A stretch of DNA of 6,115 nucleotides from an uncultured Kangiella sp. (lineage in GTDB: Bacteria; Pseudomonadota; Gammaproteobacteria; Enterobacterales; DSM-103792): NCBI GenBank assembly GCA_946481205.1, contig CAMLNB010000215.1:1-6115 (forward strand). The letters run 5' to 3'. Positions within the stretch are counted from its first letter, which is position 1. Each line of letters starts with the position of its first letter. The notes under the pieces were generated by a model that ran no database searches, was not told the origin of the DNA, and saw nothing but the letters and a program-made list of their open reading frames with translations. Of this stretch, positions 1 to 4,875 are shown in pieces. The position numbers were made by a program, and so were the translations under genes.

Positions 1-215
1 TAGCGCGCAATGACGCGATTGGAAAAAATACGTGAGAGCCGCGAATCGGTTGACGTGTCGATCATCTCGGCTTCGCCAATCGCTTTCAGCATGCGCTCGG
101 CCGCGTTGGCGTAGGCCAAGCGGTCTTGCTTGCAGAGTTCGAGAAACTCTTGCAGGCTCAGCTCGTCTTCTTTCGCTTCCTCGTAACGTGAACGGTAATG
201 TTGAAACAGGCTCAT
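1..215 (-). CDS. prkA: PrkA/YeaG-family serine protein kinase, N-terminal fragment
   Basis: The first 71 codons of a gene that runs off the left edge, read on the minus strand from ATG at 215. The product begins MSLFQHYRSRYEEAKEDE and continues through LQEFLELCKQDR, AYANAAERMLKAIGE and RLSRIFSNRVIAR. This matches, nearly block for block, the N terminus of E. coli YeaG (PrkA) as I recall it. The start is well supported by a GGAGG ribosome binding site at 221-225, five bases upstream. Family knowledge: PrkA proteins are cytoplasmic, about 640 residues, with an AAA-type ATPase domain followed by a kinase-like domain. In enterobacteria yeaG sits with yeaH and is induced in stationary phase and nitrogen starvation. 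Only the N-terminal region is visible here; the Walker motifs lie outside the window. yeaH and spoVR homologues may lie further left, but this is inference. The family call is firm; the function in this organism is not shown. Confidence 0.93.
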   Translation of the reverse strand, partial: MSLFQHYRSRYEEAKEDELSLQEFLELCKQDRLAYANAAERMLKAIGEAEMIDTSTDSRLSRIFSNRVIAR

Positions 216-234
216 GACGACCTCCACGGTGTCG

Positions 235-252
235 ACGCGCGACAACGCGCGT
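235..252 (-). promoter_or_regulatory. GC-rich hairpin in the prkA leader
   Basis: A perfect inverted repeat: ACGCGCG at 235-241, spacer ACAA at 242-245, CGCGCGT at 246-252. On the minus-strand transcript it would form a 7-bp stem closed by a UUGU loop, ending 9 bases before the GGAGG ribosome binding site of prkA. It has no T-tract, so it is not an intrinsic terminator. It could be a 5' stabilising stem, a leader element affecting translation, or a protein-binding palindrome. The sequence alone does not decide between these. Confidence 0.5.
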
Positions 253-266
253 GCGTGCCTTGCAAC

Positions 267-274
267 AAGTGTAG
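267..274 (-). promoter_or_regulatory. Candidate sigmaS-type -10 element for prkA
   Basis: On the minus strand, bases 274 to 267 read CTACACTT, which fits the CTAYRCTT core of the sigmaS (RpoS) extended -10 consensus. No good -35 hexamer lies at the usual distance, which is common for sigmaS promoters. Initiation about 7 bases downstream, near 260, would give a leader of about 45 bases containing the 235-252 hairpin. Dependence of E. coli yeaG on RpoS is established knowledge; transfer to this gene is inference. Confidence 0.45.
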
Positions 275-285
275 TTCGTGTCTGT

Positions 286-307
286 GCTGACGACCGCCGC
301 TGACGAC
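286..307. repeat. 9-bp direct repeat GCTGACGAC, two copies
   Basis: GCTGACGAC occurs at 286-294 and again at 299-307, separated by CGCC (period 13 bp). A partial third copy, CTGACGAC, is at 354-361. The pair lies directly upstream of the candidate prkA -10 element, where an activator might bind. A 13-bp period does not match a full helical turn, and chance in GC-rich DNA is possible, so the regulatory meaning is only suggestive. Confidence 0.35.
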
Positions 308-430
308 AAAGGTTCATACCATCGGTCGCGTGGAGCAGGAGCGACGACGGACCCTGACGACGGCATTGAATTATGTTGCGCCGCAGCATGAAAGCTTGGC
401 AATCCCCTCGTTTGTAACTGGTCAGTGGTC

Positions 431-459
431 TTGTGAGTGGACAGATGAGCGGTTAGGAT
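431..459 (+). promoter_or_regulatory. Weak sigma70-like promoter candidate for the lipase gene
   Basis: TTGTGA at 431-436 (4 of 6 matches to the -35 consensus) and TAGGAT at 454-459 (4 of 6 to the -10 consensus) are separated by exactly 17 bases. Transcription would start near 466, giving a leader of about 100 bases before the ATG at 565. It is the best-spaced pair I found in this region, but neither hexamer is strong, so an activator-dependent promoter is equally possible. Confidence 0.3.
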
Positions 460-564
460 TGGGCCAGCTCTCCTGCGCCTCCGGTCTCGGTGGCGGCAGT
501 ACTGACAGCGCGCATCGCGGATGCAACAACGACAACAGTGGAACAGCCTTACTGGGAGAATTCC

Positions 565-2853
565 ATGAATAAACACCTGCTCGGATTGGCCTTGGTCAGC
601 GCACTCGGATTGGCCGGGTGCGGCGGCGGAGACGGTCCAGCCGAACCTAAGATCCCGGATGCAACTGGCGGTGAGGGCGGTGTACGCCTGACCCGTCCGC
701 TGTTCTCGCCGGCGTCGAGCCAGATCCCGGTGCCGAACGATTTGTTGTTCGCCAGCAGCGTTTTCGGCAATACCACAGACTTGACCCTGCGCTTGCCGAC
801 CGCGGCCAATGACCGCAACGAAACCTACATTGACCCGAACCCAGCAGCGTCCAACTCGGCGTTTGCGGCGAACCATCTGTTTGCTCTGGACGGCTGGTCG
901 GCGGTCGCGCCATTCATCATCCAGTTCGTCAATGAAGGCGGCGCCTCGATTGACCCGACGACGCTGATCGCCGGTGAAACGGTGCACGTCTATAAAGTGG
1001 CGCTGCTGCGTCCAGAAGTGGCGACCGGCGTGCCGGCGCCCACCGGCGCGGTGACCCAGGTGCTGGAGATTCTCGATGGCAGTGATTTCCGCGTTGACCT
1101 CGTGCCAACCGCGGAGGACACCAACCCGCTCCTGCGCACCATTCGCATCACCCCGTTCAATCCATTGGAAGAAGACACCGGTTATGTTGTCGCGCTGTCG
1201 CGCGGTATTCGTGACGGCAACGGCAACTTGGTAGTTGCCGACGGCCAGTTTGCTGCCGTCTCTGGCACCGATCCTATCGACTCGCAAAGCAGCTTTGCCG
1301 CGTTGGAGCCGGTTCGTCAGCGCGTCAATTTCATGCTGAACGCCATCAACAGCGATGTGCCGCGCGAAGATGTGACGCTGGCCTTCCAATTCCGCGTCCA
1401 AGGCATTGGCGATGCGCTGAACACCATCAGCATGGTCGTCAACAACCCGAATGCGCCGGCACCCGCCACCAGTGGTTTCGCCCCGGAAGCACCGTTCGCT
1501 GCCATCAATGCCGCGCTCGATTCGGGCGCCGTACTGTGGCAGGGCCAGATCACGATTCCTTACTACTTGGCCGCGCCGTCGATGAGCAATCCGTTGGCGC
1601 CGTTGAAGGAGTTCTGGAAAGCCAACACCGCCATTCCGCCGGGCAGCACACTGGGCACCAACCTGTCCTACATCAACCGCATTCCGGCAGCGACTGGCAA
1701 TGAATCCATTCCAATGCTGTTGGCAGTGCCAGGTGGTACCTGCACCAAGCCGACCGATGGTTGGCCGGTAATGATTTTCCAACACGGTATCACGGGCCAT
1801 CGCGGTCAGATGTTGCCGATCGCCAACACGGTCGCGAAAGCACCTCTGTGTATGGCTTCGGTCGCCATTGACTTGCCGCTGCACGGTTTGCGTGCACCAA
1901 CTGATTACGCAACCGGCAGTTCGGATCAAGGTTTGGCGGGCCTGCTGCATGTCGGCTACACCCCAGGAACCGTGCGTGAGCGGATCTTCGGTGTCGATTA
2001 TGTCAACAACACCACCGGTGCCAGTGGTCCGGATACAGTGGTCGATGCTTCGGGTGCCCACTTCATCAACTTGACCAGCCCGCTGACCTCGCGTGACAAC
2101 CTGCGTGAAGCTGCCGCCGATTTGCTGGCGGTGTCGCGTGCGCTGACCACAATGGACTATGACGGTGCTGGTGCAGACTTCAACGCCGGCAAAGTCTACT
2201 TTGCGGGTCTGTCGCTGGGCGCCATTACCGGTTCGCAATTCGTCTCTTACGATCCGCGGGTGCAGGCTGCCGTGCTGGTCAGCCCGGGCGGTGGTTTGGG
2301 CAAGATGGTGCCGGTGTCGCCGGCGTTCGGCCCGACCATCAATGGCGGTTTGGCTGCAGCTGGCCGTACCGTTGGTACAGCGGGTTACGAGCAGTTTGTC
2401 TTCCTGCTGCAGACGGTGATCGACCAAGGTGATCCGCTGGGTAACTGGCAAGCTTTCCGTGCCGCCGGTGTGCCGACGCTGATGTTCCAGGTCCGCAATG
2501 ACTTGGTCGTGCCGAACGATGGCTCAGCTTTGAACTATCAGGTCGGCAATACTGGTCTGCCAACCACGATTGCTGCGATCGCTCCGTACGCAGGTACCAC
2601 CCCGTTGGCGCGTGCTTTCGGTCTGAGCAATATCTCGACTGACCAAACCAACCCGGCGGGTGTCAGCGGTTTCATCCGCTTCAATACCGGTTGCCATAGC
2701 TCGTTGCTGTCGATTGCCACCTGCGCACCGGCCACCACCGATGCCATGCTGGCGGCTGCGGTCACGGTCGAGATGAACACCATCATCGCCCAGTACTTCG
2801 GCTCCAACGGTGCCTTGGTCAACATCACCAACAGCGCCATCATCGAACCCTGA
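565..2853 (+). CDS. VolA-like (Pla-1/cef family) outer-membrane lipoprotein lipase
   Basis: A 762-residue lipoprotein, probably a surface or outer-membrane lipase/lysophospholipase. The N terminus MNKHLLGLALVSALGLAGC is a type II signal peptide with lipobox LAGC (Cys19). Gly at +2 gives no inner-membrane retention signal, and a Gly-rich tether follows. Residues about 40-300 look like the bacterial virulence-factor lipase N-terminal domain (the PVPNDLLF and GYVVALSRGIRDGNG blocks). The C-terminal half is an alpha/beta hydrolase: an oxyanion-type strand FQHGITG (405-411), nucleophile elbow GLSLG with Ser550, likely Asp646 in RNDLVVPND and likely His711 in GCHSSLL. Characterised relatives include V. 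cholerae VolA, which cleaves lysophosphatidylcholine; substrate here is inferred. ATG 565 is preferred over GTG 490 because it has GGGAG at 554-558 and starts exactly at the signal peptide. The mature protein has four cysteines besides Cys19. The gene stands alone, with a terminator behind it. Family call is firm; exact specificity is not. Confidence 0.88.
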   Translation: MNKHLLGLALVSALGLAGCGGGDGPAEPKIPDATGGEGGVRLTRPLFSPASSQIPVPNDLLFASSVFGNTTDLTLRLPTAANDRNETYIDPNPAASNSAFAANHLFALDGWSAVAPFIIQFVNEGGASIDPTTLIAGETVHVYKVALLRPEVATGVPAPTGAVTQVLEILDGSDFRVDLVPTAEDTNPLLRTIRITPFNPLEEDTGYVVALSRGIRDGNGNLVVADGQFAAVSGTDPIDSQSSFAALEPVRQRVNFMLNAINSDVPREDVTLAFQFRVQGIGDALNTISMVVNNPNAPAPATSGFAPEAPFAAINAALDSGAVLWQGQITIPYYLAAPSMSNPLAPLKEFWKANTAIPPGSTLGTNLSYINRIPAATGNESIPMLLAVPGGTCTKPTDGWPVMIFQHGITGHRGQMLPIANTVAKAPLCMASVAIDLPLHGLRAPTDYATGSSDQGLAGLLHVGYTPGTVRERIFGVDYVNNTTGASGPDTVVDASGAHFINLTSPLTSRDNLREAAADLLAVSRALTTMDYDGAGADFNAGKVYFAGLSLGAITGSQFVSYDPRVQAAVLVSPGGGLGKMVPVSPAFGPTINGGLAAAGRTVGTAGYEQFVFLLQTVIDQGDPLGNWQAFRAAGVPTLMFQVRNDLVVPNDGSALNYQVGNTGLPTTIAAIAPYAGTTPLARAFGLSNISTDQTNPAGVSGFIRFNTGCHSSLLSIATCAPATTDAMLAAAVTVEMNTIIAQYFGSNGALVNITNSAIIEP

Positions 2854-2868
2854 TTCGTTGAGGCATTG

Positions 2869-2906
2869 AACAAAAGCCCTGGCCTGGTGCCGGGGCTTTT
2901 GTTTTC
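2869..2906 (+). terminator. Rho-independent terminator after the lipase gene
   Basis: Bases 2869-2883 pair with 2889-2903 in a 15-bp stem with one G-T wobble (2880/2892) and a 5-base loop CTGGT. The lower stem pairs AACAAAAGCCC with GGGCTTTTGTT, and the 3' side runs on through TTTT. It begins 15 bases after the lipase stop codon and separates this gene from sohB. The A-rich 5' foot mirrored by the T-rich 3' foot means it may also work in reverse, though no gene converges on it here. Confidence 0.9.
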
Positions 2907-2929
2907 CTGGCAGGCCGGCACCGCTTCTT

Positions 2930-2938
2930 TGTTATGAT
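2930..2938 (+). promoter_or_regulatory. Extended -10 promoter candidate for sohB
   Basis: TGTTATGAT at 2930-2938 is an extended -10 element: TG, one base, then TATGAT (5 of 6 to consensus). There is no recognisable -35 at the expected place (about 2910-2916), as is usual for extended -10 promoters. It lies just past the upstream terminator, so it would restart transcription. Initiation near 2945 gives a leader of about 38 bases to the ATG at 2983. Confidence 0.5.
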
Positions 2939-2982
2939 CGCCCACCCCGTGCCGGTGCGGGCAGTTGGAGTGCAAGTCCTTG

Positions 2983-4134
2983 ATGCAGTTTGTCTATGAA
3001 TACGGCCTGTTCCTGGCCAAGGCCATCACCATTGTCATGGCCATCTTGTTGGTGATTGGCGGGATCCTGCGGGCTCGGCAACAGCGCCATCACCAGCCGG
3101 CCCCCGGTGAGATTGAGGTACGCAACCTCAGCGAGGAGTACAAGGATCTGACCGATACCATGTATTCCGAAATTCTCGATCTCGACGAATACAAAGAGCG
3201 GCACAAAGCCGAGCAGAAGAAAGAAAAAGAAGAGGCGAAAGCGCGCAAGAAAGCCGCCAAGCAGATCAAGAAGACAATCAGCAAGACGGAGCCAGACGTT
3301 GGCAGCAAGGCCGAGTCGGATGCGGACAGGGAAACTGAGCAGAGCGAAGACGAAGAGCCAGCGCGCAAGCCGCGCATCTTTGTGCTCAATTTCCATGGCG
3401 ATATGGAAGCGTCTTCCGTGCACTGCCTGCGCGAAGAAGTGACGGCGGTACTGGCTGTTGCGGAGCCGGATGCCGACGATGCAGTGATACTGCGTCTGGA
3501 AAGTCCCGGTGGTCTCGTACACAGCTACGGCCATGCGGCTTCCCAGTTGCAACGCATACGCGACGCCGGGCTGCCATTGACCGCAGTGGTCGATGAAGTC
3601 GCGGCCAGCGGCGGTTATATGATGGCCTGCGTTGCCGACAAAATCGTTGCCGCGCCGTTTGCTGTGATCGGTTCCATCGGCGTTGTCGCCGAGCTGCCGA
3701 ACTTCAACCGGCTGCTAAAACGCTTTGATATTGATTACGAACAGCACACCGCCGGTCAATTCAAACGCACGCTGACCATGTTCGGCGAGAACAGCGATGA
3801 AGGACGACGCAAATTCCAGGAAGAACTGGAAGACACACATAAGCTGTTCAAGTCTTATGTGGGCCAGCATCGGCCCCAGGTTGATCTGGACAAGGTTGCA
3901 ACGGGCGAACACTGGTATGGTTCACAAGCCAAGGATCTGGGGCTCGTCGATGAGCTGCAGACCTCAGATGCCTTGCTGCAATCGCTGTATGAAGATCACG
4001 ATGTCTACGAAGTGAATTATGAATTCCGCAAGACGCTGGCCGACCGTTTGTCGCTGGCTGCGTTTCTGACGGCAGACAAACTGCTGTTGCGGTGGTGGCA
4101 GCGTGGCACGCAGCGGCATAGTTTTTTGCGCTGA
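2983..4134 (+). CDS. sohB: SohB, inner-membrane S49-family serine peptidase
   Basis: A 383-residue SohB homologue of the S49 (signal peptide peptidase SppA-like) family: one N-terminal membrane anchor with the protease domain probably on the periplasmic side. Start MQFVYEYGLFLAK aligns with E. coli SohB (MELLSEYGLFLAK), which favours ATG 2983 over the in-frame TTG at 2965; the only Shine-Dalgarno-like GGAG (2967-2970) is a long 12 bases away. Residues about 9-29 are hydrophobic. A highly charged, probably coiled segment follows (about 50-130), then the S49 core: RLESPGG, VAASGGYMMACVADK with catalytic Ser209, SIGVV, and HTAGQFKRTLT with catalytic Lys261, the Ser/Lys dyad of the family. VATGEHWYG and the C-terminal LLLRWWQRG are also conserved. 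It is longer than E. coli SohB (about 349 residues), mainly through an acidic stretch before the core. E. coli sohB was found as a multicopy suppressor of a degP (htrA) mutant; its natural substrates are poorly known. It leads the sohB-tpm-peptidase set. Confidence 0.95.
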   Translation: MQFVYEYGLFLAKAITIVMAILLVIGGILRARQQRHHQPAPGEIEVRNLSEEYKDLTDTMYSEILDLDEYKERHKAEQKKEKEEAKARKKAAKQIKKTISKTEPDVGSKAESDADRETEQSEDEEPARKPRIFVLNFHGDMEASSVHCLREEVTAVLAVAEPDADDAVILRLESPGGLVHSYGHAASQLQRIRDAGLPLTAVVDEVAASGGYMMACVADKIVAAPFAVIGSIGVVAELPNFNRLLKRFDIDYEQHTAGQFKRTLTMFGENSDEGRRKFQEELEDTHKLFKSYVGQHRPQVDLDKVATGEHWYGSQAKDLGLVDELQTSDALLQSLYEDHDVYEVNYEFRKTLADRLSLAAFLTADKLLLRWWQRGTQRHSFLR

Positions 4135-4158
4135 ACTGGATGCGTTAAATTGGATTCT

Positions 4159-4186
4159 CCGGGCTTGAACCGATGAGCTTGCCCGG
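4159..4186 (+). promoter_or_regulatory. Short stem between sohB and tpm
   Basis: CCGGGC at 4159-4164 can pair with GCCCGG at 4181-4186 across a 16-base loop. No T-tract follows, so it is not a convincing terminator. The ATG at 4173, one of the possible tpm starts, would sit in the loop with no good ribosome binding site. The stem may be a leader structure or chance. Confidence 0.25.
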
Positions 4187-4207
4187 CGACATTTGCTCAC
4201 CGATGTC

Positions 4208-4212
4208 GGAGG
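4208..4212 (+). promoter_or_regulatory. Ribosome binding site that decides the tpm start
   Basis: GGAGG at 4208-4212, five bases before TTG 4218. This is the only strong Shine-Dalgarno sequence near the start of tpm. It lies downstream of the two in-frame ATG codons at 4173 and 4203, neither of which has a purine-rich sequence at the proper distance. Confidence 0.7.
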
Positions 4213-4217
4213 CTCGT

Positions 4218-4871
4218 TTGGAAATCGACTTCTGGCAAACACGCTGGCAGCGTGGCGAAATTGGTTTTCATCTGCCGCGCCCGCATCCGAAGCTGGTGTC
4301 GCTCTGGCCATCACTGTGCCCCGAACCGGAAGCCACGGTTTTTGTGCCGCTTTGCGGTAAATCGCTCGACTTGCACTGGCTTGCAGCGCGCGGCCATCGG
4401 GTTATCGGCGTTGAGGCAAGTGAGCTGGCGGTGCAAGCATTTTTTGCCGAGCAGCAGCTGATGCCATCGCTGACTCGCGTCGAGTCATTTCGCTGTTATC
4501 AATACCAGCGTCTGCAGATTTACTGCGGCGATTTCTTTGCGCTGCCTGCTGCCGTGCTGGCCGGCTGTCAGTACATCTATGACAGGGCTGCGCTGATCGC
4601 ACTGCCAGAGCCGCTAAGGCTGCGCTACGCCAGCTATTTGCAGCAGTTATTGCCAGTTGCAAATACATTGCTGCTGACTCTGCTATATCCGCAAGCACAG
4701 ATGTCAGGACCGCCGTTTTCTGTTTCTGAGCAGGACATCCAACAGCTATTTCCTGCCGCTAGTCAGCGCCTGTTACTGGATCACGATATTTTGCCGCACG
4801 AGCCTCGCTTCGCAGCAAAAGGGGTCACTCATTTGCACGAACAGGCGTGGCAGCTGCAATGGCAGGTGTAA
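4218..4871 (+). CDS. tpm: Thiopurine S-methyltransferase, bacterial type
   Basis: A cytoplasmic SAM-dependent methyltransferase of the TPMT family. With the TTG start it has 217 residues, nearly the length of the Pseudomonas enzyme (about 218), and begins MEIDFWQTRW, matching the usual family start (M-x-x-DFW-x-x-RW). In-frame ATGs at 4203 and 4173 would add 5 or 15 residues and lack ribosome binding sites, so TTG 4218 is my choice; ATG 4203 is the fallback. Visible family blocks, numbered from the TTG: IGFHL (about 15-19), VPLCGKSLDLHWLAARGH (43-60) and IGVEAS (63-68) of the SAM site, CGDFFAL (103-109), YDRAALIALP (121-130) and SGPPFSVS (163-170). Bacterial tpm enzymes methylate thiopurines in vitro and have been linked to selenium and tellurium oxyanion methylation and tellurite resistance; the physiological substrate here is unknown. 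It lies 83 bases after sohB and 4 bases before the S9 peptidase gene. Confidence 0.9.
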   Translation: MEIDFWQTRWQRGEIGFHLPRPHPKLVSLWPSLCPEPEATVFVPLCGKSLDLHWLAARGHRVIGVEASELAVQAFFAEQQLMPSLTRVESFRCYQYQRLQIYCGDFFALPAAVLAGCQYIYDRAALIALPEPLRLRYASYLQQLLPVANTLLLTLLYPQAQMSGPPFSVSEQDIQQLFPAASQRLLLDHDILPHEPRFAAKGVTHLHEQAWQLQWQV

Positions 4872-4875
4872 GCGT

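Larger units (their letters stand above)
216..564. other. Divergent intergenic region between prkA and the lipase gene
   Basis: 349 bases without a convincing gene, between the divergent prkA and lipase starts. The prkA-proximal half holds the prkA ribosome binding site, a perfect 7-bp inverted repeat (235-252), a sigmaS-type -10 candidate (267-274, minus) and a 9-bp direct repeat (286-307). The lipase-proximal half holds a weak sigma70-like promoter candidate (431-459), a small hairpin-capable sequence (GCATC-GCG-GATGC, 512-524) and the lipase ribosome binding site GGGAG at 554-558. A GTG-initiated 80-codon frame at 330-572 has no ribosome binding site and no recognisable product, so I do not call it. 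The length is generous for two simple promoters and leaves room for regulator binding sites. Confidence 0.7.

Noticed and set aside
253..330. Search for a sigma54 (-24/-12) promoter upstream of prkA, since yeaG is nitrogen-responsive in E. coli.
   Set aside because: No GG-N10-GC pair in a TGGCAC/TTGC context was found on the minus strand.
490..564. Extension of the lipase upstream to a GTG at 490 (25 extra residues).
   Set aside because: It lacks a ribosome binding site and would bury the lipoprotein signal peptide; ATG 565 has GGGAG at 554-558 and a standard lipobox at residue 19.
330..572. An 80-codon GTG-initiated frame in the divergent intergenic region.
   Set aside because: No ribosome binding site, no recognisable motif, a composition like noncoding DNA, and overlap with the ribosome binding site and start of the lipase.
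2538..2975. A 145-codon minus-strand frame across the end of the lipase and the terminator.
   Set aside because: It is antisense to conserved lipase codons and crosses a strong terminator stem; no family resemblance.
2932..3552. A 206-codon minus-strand frame across the sohB promoter and 5' half.
   Set aside because: It is the antisense of conserved sohB; its Phe/Leu-rich stretch is just the complement of the Lys/Glu codons.
4159..4186. Stem between sohB and tpm considered as a terminator.
   Set aside because: Only 6 bp with a 16-base loop and no following T-tract, so termination is unlikely.
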